From the NCBI GenBank assembly GCA_964434165.1, contig CAYSUS010000010.1, positions 33,504-97,503 of the forward strand: a stretch of DNA of 64,000 nucleotides. The letters are read 5' to 3'. The translations under genes were made by a program, and so were the position numbers. Numbering within the stretch: position 1 is the stretch's first letter; every line of letters starts with the position of its first letter. This DNA comes from CAYSUS01 sp964434165 (GTDB lineage Bacteria > Planctomycetota > Planctomycetia > Pirellulales > Thermoguttaceae). This document shows, in pieces, positions 1 to 8,919 of the stretch. The notes under the pieces are model-generated. The model was not told the origin of the DNA. It worked only from the letters and a program-made list of their open reading frames with translations, and made no database searches.

Positions 1-1
1 C

Positions 2-1390
2 AACCCGGGCGTCGGAGTCACTCCCGGACATCTCAGGCTCGCGCCGGCCGCGGGGCACGGTGCCGCGAAGCGTGCGCCGGCCAAGGCGGAGAGCGCCCAG
101 GGGCTGGCCGCTTCGCTGGGCGACATGCTCAGCGAGCTGCTCCGCACGCAGCACGTGCTCTGGCACCGCGAGGCCGAGCTGGCCGCCGGCGTGCCCGTGC
201 TGCCGCATCCCAACGAGAAGCAGCATCTTGCCGCGCGGCTTCAGGCCGTGCTCCAGGGCGGGGCCGAGGGCGTGAACGCGGACGCCGCCGCCCTGTACCT
301 GCTCGACGAGGCCACCACGTCGCTGAAGCTCCGCTCCGTTTGGGGTTTTCCACTCAGCAGGCTGACCGAGCCCGCCCGGCCGCTGCAAGGCGCCACCGCC
401 GACCTGGAAGCCCTCCTCGGCCACGCGGTGGTGCTCGAAGACGCGGCGCTGATGCATACCTGGAACGCGCCCGAACGGGAGTTCGGGGCCGCCGTGTGCG
501 TGCCCGTCTCCACCCCGACCACGATCCTCGGCACGCTGTGGGTCTACGCCCGGGCGCGCCGCGACTTCAGCCCGCGCGAGACGAACATCATCGAGATCGC
601 CGCGGGGCGGGTCGCCTCGGACCTGGAGCGGGAGATGCTGCTGCGCGAGGGGGTCACCGCCCTGGCGATGAAGCGCCAACTGGCCGAGGCCCAGCGCTGG
701 CAGCGGAACCAGCTTCCCGCCGTGGCGCCCCTGGTGGAGGGCTGGGAGATGGCCGGCTGGACCGAGCAGGCGGGCGCGGTCGGCGGCGACTTCTACGACT
801 GGTTCTGCCTCGACCAGGACCGCCTGGGGCTGGTCGTGGGCGATTCGTCGGCCGACGGGGTCGAGGCCGCGATGTCCGCCGCCGCGCTGAAGACCGCGGT
901 GCGCTGCTTCGCGCGGTCGTGCAAAGCCCCCGCCCGGCTCCTCGAGCAGACCAACCTCACCGTCTGGACCGGCTCGGCCGGCGACCAGTTCGCGTCGCTA
1001 TTTTTCGGGCGGCTTGATCCGGCGTCGGGCTGGCTCCGCTACAGCACGGCCGGCAAGCCGTCGGTCGTGCTCCTCCGCGCCGGCAAGTGGAAGAAGCTCG
1101 GCGACCCGACGCCGGGCCTGGGGGAGGGACCCGAGACGGTCTATCGTGAGCACCGCCGCCGGCTCGAACCTGGCGAGGCCCTGCTTGTCTTCACCGATGG
1201 GGTCCGCGACGCCTTGGACCACCGCGGCCGCCCGCTGGGCGAGGCCGGCCTGGCCGAGCCCTTGTGCCGGCAGGCCGACCAGGGGGCCGAGCGACTCGCC
1301 GCGCTGGCCGGAGACCGGCTTGCGGCCCACGCCACGACGCCGGAGCGTTACGATCGCACGGTGCTCGTGGTCAAGCGCCGGGCACCTTGA
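2..1390 (+). CDS. GAF / SpoIIE-type PP2C serine phosphatase, 5' end outside window
   Basis: Signal-responsive serine/threonine phosphatase of the RsbU/SpoIIE group. The frame is open to the left edge with no stop, so the ATG at 125 may be internal and the true start is probably outside the window. From that ATG, residues of about 25-175 form a GAF-type sensor (VNADAAALYLLDE, then VCVPVSTPTTILGTLWVYAR). The C-terminal half is a SpoIIE catalytic domain: the VGGDFYDW metal site, VVGDSSADGVEAAM where the family has D-x-SGHG, and LLVFTDGV near the end. The SGHG variation (SSADG) is a mild departure. It probably acts in a partner-switching pathway by dephosphorylating an anti-sigma antagonist, but no partner gene is visible here. 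It is followed by a promoter that overlaps its stop codon. Confidence 0.9.
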   Translation, partial: NPGVGVTPGHLRLAPAAGHGAAKRAPAKAESAQGLAASLGDMLSELLRTQHVLWHREAELAAGVPVLPHPNEKQHLAARLQAVLQGGAEGVNADAAALYLLDEATTSLKLRSVWGFPLSRLTEPARPLQGATADLEALLGHAVVLEDAALMHTWNAPEREFGAAVCVPVSTPTTILGTLWVYARARRDFSPRETNIIEIAAGRVASDLEREMLLREGVTALAMKRQLAEAQRWQRNQLPAVAPLVEGWEMAGWTEQAGAVGGDFYDWFCLDQDRLGLVVGDSSADGVEAAMSAAALKTAVRCFARSCKAPARLLEQTNLTVWTGSAGDQFASLFFGRLDPASGWLRYSTAGKPSVVLLRAGKWKKLGDPTPGLGEGPETVYREHRRRLEPGEALLVFTDGVRDALDHRGRPLGEAGLAEPLCRQADQGAERLAALAGDRLAAHATTPERYDRTVLVVKRRAP

Positions 1391-1416
1391 CCGGGCCGGA
1401 GAAGGCACGATAGACT
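1387..1416 (+). promoter_or_regulatory. Putative sigma-70-type promoter for tRNA-Leu
   Basis: TTGACC (1387-1392), 18-nt spacer, TAGACT (1411-1416). The -35 box overlaps the stop codon of the phosphatase gene. Initiation near 1423 would give a leader of about 100 nt before the tRNA. Confidence 0.55.
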
Positions 1417-1523
1417 GAAAAGTTCGAGCGAGCCCTGTTGCTCAGCTCCTTGAGGGAGGGCATCGGGGTGAGGGCCGCTCGCGTGACCCGTTGACTGCCC
1501 TCCAAGGCATCAACCCCCACCAG

Positions 1524-1607
<84 letters not shown>

Positions 1608-1755
1608 CTTCTTCATGGTCCTGTCGCGGCACGCGCCGGCTGCCAGCCCAGACGCAGTGCGAAACCGCAGCAATCGGGGGGTGGTCGCCCCTTTCCCACC
1701 GCAAGGCATCCCGCGCGCGTGAGCCGCCCCCGCGGCCTGCTGCTTCGCGTCCCAT

Positions 1756-2865
1756 CTACACTTGCGTGTCGATGCCCCCGTCGTGCGCTAAGAGGGCGCC
1801 GGGCGCGGAGGAATGGTAGCGCGCGGCGAGCTGGACGGAGGTCCGGGCGATCGTTTGCGAGACCGTCATGCTTGGCGCGTCGGAGTCGAACGCGCCGACG
1901 AGGCTGGTCAGCGACTGAATCGCCTGGAGACGCATGCGGAACATCACCGAGCGGAACAGCGGCTGGGGCTCGGCGCCGGTCGCTGGGCCGGCGCGTCCGC
2001 CGTCATCGGGGCCTTCCTGCTCACCGGCTTCGGCAAGCGATACGCCTTCTGGGGCTGGGGAGCCTCCCCGGACGACGTTCTCTAAGGACTCGCTGACCGG
2101 CCCGCTTGCCGGATCGATGGTCTGCGGCGGTGCCTCCTGCTGCGGCTCGGCGCGAAGCACTTCACTTGGATCGGAAGCCGGTAGCTCGAGGGGCTCGACC
2201 GCTTCGCCCGACGACGCGGCTTCTTCGCCCGCGGGAGTGGAGAAGAGCATCGAGCTGAGCGATTCGGAGAGTCCGTTGAACTCCTCGACGAGTCCCGCGA
2301 TCAGCCCGTCGCCATCAACCTGGTGCTCGTCCAGAAACCGCGAGCCGAGCGCATCGGTGGCCCGGTGGAACAGATCGAGAGCGTGCGAGATCCCGCTGCG
2401 GGCATCGGCCGACACGTGCGGTGCGTCCAGAACCGGCTGGACCGCGGCGGAGACGTCCTGCTGGAAGACGGAGACCCCGACTTTGGCCCGCAGGCGGATC
2501 GATTGCGTTTCGCCGTCGCCGTGGTCGGTCTGCGAGTAATCCAGATTCACCTTGGCGCGAACGTGGATTCTCGTGCCGTCGGCCGTCTCGAAATCGTAGC
2601 GGAAGCGGAGCCGGCTGTGGCTCGAGACGCGGAGCTGCCCGTCGTCGGTGGCCACCACGCGTGAGTGCGACCGGATCGCCAGGGAAGTCCGCTCGTAGAA
2701 CCCATCGCCGGCGGCCCGCGAGTCGGGCGGCGCGAGGGAGACTTCGTCGGCCTCCGGGGGACGGGCGGCGAGGCCCGGCTCCTTCGAAGAGCTGCCTTGG
2801 CAGGGCGCCGCCCTCGCAGCGACGATCGCGCTGCTCCCCAAGGGAGCACCGGTGGCCGAGATCAT
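1756..2865 (-). CDS. Hypothetical protein of 369 aa
   Basis: I do not recognise this family. The frame extends far upstream, but the ATG at 2865 is chosen because a purine-rich GGGGGAAGAA lies just before it and because the upstream translation has no protein-like composition. The N-terminal ~55 residues are low-complexity. A compact region of about residues 60-200 alternates charged and hydrophobic residues (RYDFETADGTRIHVRAKVNL, SIRLRAKVGVSVFQQDVS) and looks like beta-sheet. The C-terminal part is acidic and Pro/Ala/Glu-rich, ending with a helical stretch. There is no signal peptide or membrane segment. The gene converges on the tRNA-Leu gene and is divergent from the autotransporter-repeat gene. 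Confidence 0.7.
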   Translation of the reverse strand: MISATGAPLGSSAIVAARAAPCQGSSSKEPGLAARPPEADEVSLAPPDSRAAGDGFYERTSLAIRSHSRVVATDDGQLRVSSHSRLRFRYDFETADGTRIHVRAKVNLDYSQTDHGDGETQSIRLRAKVGVSVFQQDVSAAVQPVLDAPHVSADARSGISHALDLFHRATDALGSRFLDEHQVDGDGLIAGLVEEFNGLSESLSSMLFSTPAGEEAASSGEAVEPLELPASDPSEVLRAEPQQEAPPQTIDPASGPVSESLENVVRGGSPAPEGVSLAEAGEQEGPDDGGRAGPATGAEPQPLFRSVMFRMRLQAIQSLTSLVGAFDSDAPSMTVSQTIARTSVQLAARYHSSAPGALLAHDGGIDTQV

Positions 2866-3518
2866 GGGTTCTTCCCCCTTCGACGGATGCAGTGTGCCCT
2901 GCTTCCGTGCATCGGCCGGCCGCATGCGAAGCTGGATCGGATTGTCGGAAAGCCCGCCGTCTTTGCCGCGGCCTGCCCCGACCAGGTCCGCCCAAACCGC
3001 AGGACCGGCACCGTTTCTCGCGGCATCCTCGCCAGGGTACCGCCTGGGCTTCGTCTCTTCGCGCCACTTGGCCGCCTGCGAAGCCACAGTCTTCCCGAAT
3101 CCCCTATCCCTCTCAGATTCAAGGCCTGGTTTCGCTTCGGCGCAAAGCCTTTTCGTTTTCGCGCAAGTCATGTTAGTTCTTCGTGTTGCGCTGCGTGGGA
3201 CTATTGACATCCCCCTAACCCCCCCGGTAGATTCCCCGTCGGCCCAGGAAACCTCAGGGCTTCGGTTGCTTGAACGGCACCCCTCACTTACTTCCGCGGG
3301 AGCGGTTCGATCATTTCCGATTCGTCCTCCGGCAACGCTTCGATCAACCACTCCGTCGGCATCCTCGCGCTCGACCTGGGCGGCACCCTCTGGCAGCTCG
3401 ACGACGTGACGTGGCCACGGCCTGAGGACCGCGGCCGCCCGACCTTCTGCTCGAGTCGCCCAGGGCAACGCGCCCACGGCGGCATTCCACAGGACATCAA
3501 CCCCGGGAGGAACTGACC
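2866..3518. other. Divergent intergenic region, 653 bases
   Basis: No coding sequence is supported. It holds the upstream region of the hypothetical gene on the minus strand and a good promoter for the plus-strand exoprotein gene at 3204-3233. Bases of about 3120-3215 are noticeably less GC-rich than the surroundings. Confidence 0.6.
3204..3233 (+). promoter_or_regulatory. Putative promoter for the autotransporter-repeat exoprotein
   Basis: A consensus -35 TTGACA (3204-3209), an 18-nt spacer, then TAGATT (3228-3233). Initiation near 3240 would leave a leader of about 280 nt before the ATG at 3519. Confidence 0.6.
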
Positions 3519-6095
3519 ATGCTCGAGCGACTTGACCAGGCCTCGCGCGCCGTGCGCGGGCTCGCGACCGTCCTGATGACCTTTGTCCTGGCTGCCCTCT
3601 GGACCAGCGCCGCCCCGGCGGCCTGGGTCACGGAGTTCCTGGCCCAACGGCAACAGGACTTTAATCCGCAACCATTCCACCTTCCTTCATCCTGGGTCGA
3701 GACTCCCAATCCGGAGGACGATCCGGACAACATACCCGACTCGAACGACTTGATCACGGTGGGCGGGTGGTTGTATGCGGGCGAGAAGATTGACCACATC
3801 CAGGTCCAAGGCACACATGCGGTGGATTCCTGCCGTATCTCCTGGTCGAGCAATTACGCGTCGAAAGGCAGGCTCGAGGTGGGGCTGGGCGGGGACTTCA
3901 CGGTGATCAACGAGCTCGCGATGTCCGGGTTGTCGTTTGCCCCAAGCGAGCTCAGTATCACGGGGTCCTTGACCGTCAACGACGCGCTCTCGACCGCGGT
4001 GGCGCCTGGCAGCCGGAGCACGGTTTATCTGCACCAGGGAGGCACGCTGCGAGCCGGGCATCTCGCCAAGGGCGACGGGACGCTCGAGTTCACGTGGCGC
4101 GGAGGAAGCACGATCGGCAACGTCGGCGGACGGGACCTGACGATCGGGTCGGGCGTTGACCTGGGGTTGGCCGACTCGACCGAGCACGCGCTGATGGTGG
4201 ACTCCGGCCGCACGGCTTTCATTCACGGTACCTTCAGCGACCTGACTTCGGACGACCATTGGGTCGATAAGACGGGGCCGGGCACGGCCGTGCTCTACGG
4301 TTCCAATACCCTGCGCGGCGGAATGCGGATCGACGGGGGAACGCTCCGCCTGGGCGGATCGAACAAGCTGCTCGATACCTCCGACGTGCTTGTCCTCGAC
4401 GGCACGTTCGACCTGGACGGCTACGACGAGACCATCGGCCGGCTTCACGGCTCGGGCGAGGTCGCGCTCGGCCCCGGCGCGTTGACGGTCGGCGCGGACG
4501 ACGACTCGAGCATTTTTCAAGGCGTGATCCGAGGCGACAGCAGTTCGCGCTTCATCAAGACCGGTACCGGCACGATGGGACTCGCCGGCGCCAACACCTA
4601 CACGGGCCAGACCCGCGTTGAGATGGGCACGCTGGCTTTGGAAGGCGCCTCGGAGCGCTTGAACGACGCCACGCACCTGTACGTGGCCGGCGGCGCCGTT
4701 TTCGATATGCAGGGCCACGACGAGACCATCGACTCCCTGACGGGCTTGGGGGGGGTCTTGCCCAAAGGCGGCACGCTCACCGTCGGCGCGTCCGGCGGCT
4801 CCAGCACGTTCGCTGGCCGGATCTTCGGCGCCGGTGGCCTCAGGAAGGTGGGGACCGGCAGCCTGACCCTCTCTGGCTCGAACATGTATGGGGGCCCTAC
4901 TTCGATCGACGCGGGCTCGCTCATCGTGAGCGGATTGCTGCCCCAAGCGACCGACGTGCACGTGGAAGGCGGTGCCGTCCTTGACCTGGACGGCCACGGC
5001 CAGACGATCGACGCCCTCACCGGCTCCGGGTCCGTCGTCAACAACGATAATCGTCTTGTCGTGGGAGCGTTTGACGGGTCCGGCACCTTCTCGGGCGTCA
5101 TCCGCGGGGCCGGACGACTGCGCAAGATCGGCACCGGCACCCAGGTCCTCAGTGGCGCCAATCTCTACACCGGAGTGACGGACGTGTACGAGGGAACCCT
5201 GCAGCTGGGCGATTCCGAGCGGATCGCAAACGCGTCGGTCCTCTGGGTGCAAAACCTGGGCACGCTCGATCTGGCGGGATACTCCGAGACCATCGACGCG
5301 CTGGCGGGGGACGGCTCCGTATCCCTCGGCGCCGGCACGCTCCTCCTCGGCGCCGAGAGCGGCTCGGCCACGTTCTCCGGGACGATCAGCGGGTCGGGCG
5401 GCGTGACCAAGCTGGGCGCGGGCGTCCAGGCCTTCACCGGCGATCACACCTATACCGGTCCGACCGACGTGATCGACGGCACCCTGGTCAACCACGGCAC
5501 GCTCGTGGGCGATGCCTTCGTTTCCCAGGCCGTTCTGGAGGGATCGGGCCACTTCGGCGCGGTGTCCTTCGACGACGCGGGGGTCTTCTCGCCCGGTGAT
5601 CAGGACGCCGCCGGTTCCGCCGACGCCAGCTCGGGCATGTGGGGCGATGCCGGCATCTACCGGTGGCACGTCGCCAGCGCGACCGGGACGGCCGGCACCG
5701 ACTGGGACCTCTGGTACATCACCGGCCAGCTCCTCAACGCGCAAGGGGCGAAGCTGGAGATCGTCGGCGACCCGGCGGACTTCGACAACAGCGCGGACCA
5801 CTCCTGGCTGATCGCCCAGACCGACGAGGCCACCAGCCTGGCGTCGTTCGTCACGGGCTGGGTTGATATCGATGCCAGCGGATTCGTTCCCTCGACCGGA
5901 GGCGGCGGCTTCTCGCTGGCCGTGCAGGACAACGGGTTGTACCTCCAGTTCGGACAGGGCGACGGCGCCGTGCCCGCCCCCTCGGTCCTGGTGGGCCTGC
6001 TGGGGCTCGCGGCGGTGGGCCTGGCGCGCTCCGTGCGGGCGCGGCGGCGACGCGGCCGGGCGCAGCCGAGCGGCATCGGTTTGAACGATAGTTGA
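3519..6095 (+). CDS. Secreted autotransporter-type beta-repeat protein with PEP-CTERM-like tail
   Basis: 858 aa, start set by GGGAGG 8-9 nt before the ATG. Residues 12-35 form a signal peptide (TVLMTFVLAALWTSAAPA). Five repeats of the autotransporter-associated beta-strand type, spaced about 94 residues apart, start near 250, 346, 443, 536 and 630. Each has K-x-G-x-G, then LSGANTYTG-like, then GTL, followed by a D-L-x-GYxETI segment. These build a beta-helical surface protein. The C-terminus is VPAPS (818-822), a hydrophobic stretch (822-838) and RARRRRGR, the three-part layout of a PEP-CTERM sorting signal with Ala in place of Glu. It is therefore a likely substrate of the exosortase encoded at 62410-63333. 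There is no outer-membrane translocator domain, so it is not a classical autotransporter. Its ligand is unknown. Confidence 0.88.
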   Translation: MLERLDQASRAVRGLATVLMTFVLAALWTSAAPAAWVTEFLAQRQQDFNPQPFHLPSSWVETPNPEDDPDNIPDSNDLITVGGWLYAGEKIDHIQVQGTHAVDSCRISWSSNYASKGRLEVGLGGDFTVINELAMSGLSFAPSELSITGSLTVNDALSTAVAPGSRSTVYLHQGGTLRAGHLAKGDGTLEFTWRGGSTIGNVGGRDLTIGSGVDLGLADSTEHALMVDSGRTAFIHGTFSDLTSDDHWVDKTGPGTAVLYGSNTLRGGMRIDGGTLRLGGSNKLLDTSDVLVLDGTFDLDGYDETIGRLHGSGEVALGPGALTVGADDDSSIFQGVIRGDSSSRFIKTGTGTMGLAGANTYTGQTRVEMGTLALEGASERLNDATHLYVAGGAVFDMQGHDETIDSLTGLGGVLPKGGTLTVGASGGSSTFAGRIFGAGGLRKVGTGSLTLSGSNMYGGPTSIDAGSLIVSGLLPQATDVHVEGGAVLDLDGHGQTIDALTGSGSVVNNDNRLVVGAFDGSGTFSGVIRGAGRLRKIGTGTQVLSGANLYTGVTDVYEGTLQLGDSERIANASVLWVQNLGTLDLAGYSETIDALAGDGSVSLGAGTLLLGAESGSATFSGTISGSGGVTKLGAGVQAFTGDHTYTGPTDVIDGTLVNHGTLVGDAFVSQAVLEGSGHFGAVSFDDAGVFSPGDQDAAGSADASSGMWGDAGIYRWHVASATGTAGTDWDLWYITGQLLNAQGAKLEIVGDPADFDNSADHSWLIAQTDEATSLASFVTGWVDIDASGFVPSTGGGGFSLAVQDNGLYLQFGQGDGAVPAPSVLVGLLGLAAVGLARSVRARRRRGRAQPSGIGLNDS

Positions 6096-6120
6096 CCGGG
6101 GCGCGGACGGGCGCGCAAGA

Positions 6121-6606
6121 CTACCCGAACCGACGCGGCAGTGGAACGACCTCGCGCACCCGCCGCCGGTAGTCGAGATACGCCTGCCCGAACCGTCCGC
6201 GCAGATACGCGTCCTCGCGGCGAATGCGGAGCTTGAACACCGCGTACGCGACCAGCGGCGTCAGGAATAGCAGCCACGATCGGCTCGGCAGCACCAGGCC
6301 CGGGATCAGAAACACGATCCAGGCCGAGTAGATCGGGTTGCGCACCAGGGCATACACGCCGGTGGTGACGAGCTCGTCCCGCGCGTGCGCGGTCACGATC
6401 GAGCGCCCGGCCAGCATGAGCATCGCGAGCCCGCCGGCCAGCAGGATGCCCCCGGCGGCGGCGAAGACCGGGTACGGCACGCCGTGCACCAGAAACACCC
6501 CAGGCCACAAATACGTGGCGACGCCGGCCGCGGCCGCGTACGCGAGGGCCGCCAGCACGATCGAAGGCCCCACGCCCCAGATGCTTTGCTTGGGCGGCTC
6601 GGTCAA
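6121..6606 (-). CDS. Isoprenylcysteine carboxyl methyltransferase-family membrane protein
   Basis: 161 aa. The TTG start overlaps the TGA of the upstream gene in a TTGA arrangement, so the two are translationally coupled. There are four predicted membrane segments. The conserved C-terminal signature of the ICMT/PEMT-like family is visible: ELVTTGVYALVRNPIYSA followed by RIRREDAYLRGRFGQAYLDY, which forms the S-adenosylmethionine and substrate site. The family methylates prenylated proteins or phospholipids in eukaryotes, but bacterial members mostly have unknown substrates. It converges on the exoprotein gene with only 25 bases between stops. The exact start is the least certain point (a GTG lies about 10 codons in). 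Confidence 0.85.
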   Translation of the reverse strand: MTEPPKQSIWGVGPSIVLAALAYAAAAGVATYLWPGVFLVHGVPYPVFAAAGGILLAGGLAMLMLAGRSIVTAHARDELVTTGVYALVRNPIYSAWIVFLIPGLVLPSRSWLLFLTPLVAYAVFKLRIRREDAYLRGRFGQAYLDYRRRVREVVPLPRRFG

Positions 6607-8708
6607 GGTGCGTCTCCGTCGGGCAACTTCCGCGCCGCCGGGCTCTTCTGCGGCCCGATGCGGCGGAAGCGGACCGCGTCGGCCACGACGAGGCCCCGCG
6701 AGCCGACGGCCTCGATCTGCACATACCCGTCCCGCCCCTCGTTGAGCTCGAACGTCCCGATCGTTCGCGACTTGAGCGGCTCCACCCAGACCGTGGCGCT
6801 GCCGCCGCGATGCCGGACCCGGACCCGCAGCCGCGGATCGGCAGGGCACTGCGGCGTGGGCCGGAAGGGCGTTTCCTCCACGAAGCGCACCTCGTAGCGG
6901 CCGGCGGCCAGGTCGGGCTGGAATCGGACGAAGCCGCCCAGGCTCTCCGGCCCGCCGCCCACCAGGTACAGGTCGCGATAGCCCTTCGGCCACGGGCCGT
7001 GGAACCGCGGCGCCAGCCAGAACCAGGGGCTCGCGTAGCAGGCCTCGTCGCCCTCGTCCACAATCACCTCGTCGGGCGGCTTGCGCGGCGGCGTGGTCAA
7101 CTGGATAGAAAAGACCTGGGGCGAGTTGATGGCCCCCGGGCACTCGACGGTCACCAGCGCGTGATACACCCCGTGACGGCTCTTCAGGCCGCCGGCATCC
7201 ACGCCCACGATGAGCCGCTGCGCGTTGCCCTCGCCGTCGCGGGTCACGCGGGCCCAGCCTTCGACCTCCGCATAGGCGATCGTCCAGCGGGCCTGGGCCA
7301 ACTCGCCGGCGCCCAGGTTGACCAGCTCGACCGTCTTCGCGCCCGGCTGCCGGTTGCCGGCCGGGCGAGCCACGAACCGCAGCGTGTGCGGCAAGAAGGC
7401 GACGGGCTCGCCGTACTCGTCCATCGCCTCGGCGGGACGCGCGGCGAATTCCACTTCGTCCGGCGCGAAGAGCGCCAGCACCGGGCTGTCCACCGCCGGG
7501 CCGCTCACCGTGACGTGCTGCGTCGTGGAGGCCAGCTTCACCCCGTCGCTGACTGCGAGCGTGACCGGATAGACGCCGGGCGCGGCGTACGCGTGCGTCG
7601 GGCTCGTCGCGCACGAGCAGCCCCCGTCGCCGAACGTCCAGCGGCAAGTCAGGGCGCTGCCGGCCACGCCGGGCCGGGAGCCGGCGGCGTCCAGGCGCAC
7701 GGGCTGTCCGGTCGTGGCCGGGTCCAGGGGGGCCATGGCCGCCCGGATCGTGCCCGACCGCCGCTTGTTGTTCTCGAAGATCTGCCAGAAGAGGATCCAC
7801 GGGTCGAGGAGGATCTCCTCCCCCTCCTCGCCGACCTTGAACACGAAGTGGGAGTGGGCGTGCGAGCCGGTCAGCACGCCGGCGGCCACGGCGTAGTGCT
7901 TGCCCTGTGCAAGCGGCGTGCGCTGCTCAACGAGAAGCCGCGTGATATGGTGGGCCTGCAGGACCCAACGCGCCCCGTCCGGCCAGCGGCGGATCGCGCG
8001 CCAGCGGTTGTTGTTGTGGCCCTTGGCCAGGGAGTTGAAGTAGAACTGGTCGTCGATACTGATCGGGGCCCACAGCGGCGTGCCGATCGGCATGTTCACG
8101 TCCAGGCCGCCGTGCAGGTCGGCCCCGTAGTAGGTGCCCATCCAGGTGTCGTCGCCGTTGTAGCAGGCGTGGACGTCCAGGCGGCTCGTGCGGCTGGGAT
8201 ACCACGGGCGGATGGCTTCGTAGGTGCAGATCGGAAGCGTCGCGTCCTGCAGCGCCAGGCGCACGGCCTTGCGCGGGACGCACGCGCCGTGGTTCTCGTT
8301 GAACAGCTCGCCGATCTCGCGCACTCCGTCCAGCCAGATCCGCACGCCGTTGACCACATAAGGCTCGTAGAACGACTTCTGCACGGGCACGTAGCGGATC
8401 ATGGTCATCGGCTGTCCGTCGATCCGCATCCGGCAGCCGAAGCGGTAGATCGTGCCCCCGCCGGGCCGGCCCTTCCTGGTGTTTTCCAGGTTGGTCAGCA
8501 CGACCTCGGCCCAGGTGTCCTCGGCGGTCAGCTCGCGGGTCTTGCCGCGAGCGAGCGTGAAGCGGAGGGTGTCGCCGCGATCGAGCTCCACGGCCGTGAG
8601 CGTGTGGCCGGCGCGGCGCTCGATGGTCGCCGCTCGGGCGGGACGGCTGGCCGACTGCACAGCGAGGGCAGTCAGCCCGGCGGCGAGGATCGCACACAGG
8701 TATCGCAT
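6603..8708 (-). CDS. Secreted M23-like peptidase with PKD and golvesin-like domains
   Basis: 701 aa with a signal peptide (residues 1-27, cleaved near ARAA). Residues 185-295 resemble a LytM/M23 zinc peptidase: HGGLD gives H199 and D203 of HxxxD, and GSHAHSHF gives H283/H285/H287 of the HxH motif. The spacing is wider than usual, so activity is an inference. Residues about 330-403 form a PKD domain (WTFGDGG, then GVYPVTLAVSDG). Residues about 545-686 match golvesin/Xly-type carbohydrate-binding modules (GRYEVRFVEETPF, then ADAVRFRRIG). A role in remodelling or binding cell-wall or extracellular polymer is likely. The start chosen is the ATG before the signal peptide, not the in-frame upstream extension. 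The downstream methyltransferase gene overlaps by 4 nt. Confidence 0.8.
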   Translation of the reverse strand: MRYLCAILAAGLTALAVQSASRPARAATIERRAGHTLTAVELDRGDTLRFTLARGKTRELTAEDTWAEVVLTNLENTRKGRPGGGTIYRFGCRMRIDGQPMTMIRYVPVQKSFYEPYVVNGVRIWLDGVREIGELFNENHGACVPRKAVRLALQDATLPICTYEAIRPWYPSRTSRLDVHACYNGDDTWMGTYYGADLHGGLDVNMPIGTPLWAPISIDDQFYFNSLAKGHNNNRWRAIRRWPDGARWVLQAHHITRLLVEQRTPLAQGKHYAVAAGVLTGSHAHSHFVFKVGEEGEEILLDPWILFWQIFENNKRRSGTIRAAMAPLDPATTGQPVRLDAAGSRPGVAGSALTCRWTFGDGGCSCATSPTHAYAAPGVYPVTLAVSDGVKLASTTQHVTVSGPAVDSPVLALFAPDEVEFAARPAEAMDEYGEPVAFLPHTLRFVARPAGNRQPGAKTVELVNLGAGELAQARWTIAYAEVEGWARVTRDGEGNAQRLIVGVDAGGLKSRHGVYHALVTVECPGAINSPQVFSIQLTTPPRKPPDEVIVDEGDEACYASPWFWLAPRFHGPWPKGYRDLYLVGGGPESLGGFVRFQPDLAAGRYEVRFVEETPFRPTPQCPADPRLRVRVRHRGGSATVWVEPLKSRTIGTFELNEGRDGYVQIEAVGSRGLVVADAVRFRRIGPQKSPAARKLPDGDAP

Positions 8709-8811
8709 GATGAGAACCAGCTTCTGGGTCACTGCACTTGCCAGTTCGATCCGCAGGTCCAATTCCAGCCGGGCCGTGCCGGCCGGGAGCAGCGCGGTGG
8801 ATTTCGGCGCG

Positions 8812-8847
8812 GACCCCCGCCCCCTCTCCCGCAGGCGGGAGAGGGGA
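8812..8847. repeat. Palindromic interspersed repeat, family A
   Basis: Perfect 12-bp inverted arms CCCCTCTCCCGC / GCGGGAGAGGGG around AG (8821-8846), with flanks GACCCCCGC and A. It is nearly identical to the copy at 56692-56727 and related to longer copies at 45364 and 49491. It lies in the presumed 5' leader of the M23-like gene. Confidence 0.8.
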
Positions 8848-8888
8848 GGACGGTGCGTCCACCGTCGCCCCGTCATCGTGCGGCGGCT

Positions 8889-8919
8889 ATTCTACCACCG
8901 GGGGATGGGCCTTGTGCAA
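8889..8919 (-). promoter_or_regulatory. Putative promoter for the M23-like exoprotein
   Basis: Minus strand TTGCAC (8919-8914), 19-nt spacer, TAGAAT (8894-8889). Transcription would carry repeat family A in the leader. Confidence 0.4.

Noticed and set aside
3687..5801. 704-codon minus-strand open frame opposite the autotransporter-repeat gene
   Set aside because: Antisense shadow: its composition (Arg/Val/Ala/Gly/Asp) is typical of reading the opposite strand of a GC-rich gene, and the plus-strand protein has clear repeats, signal peptide and sorting tail.
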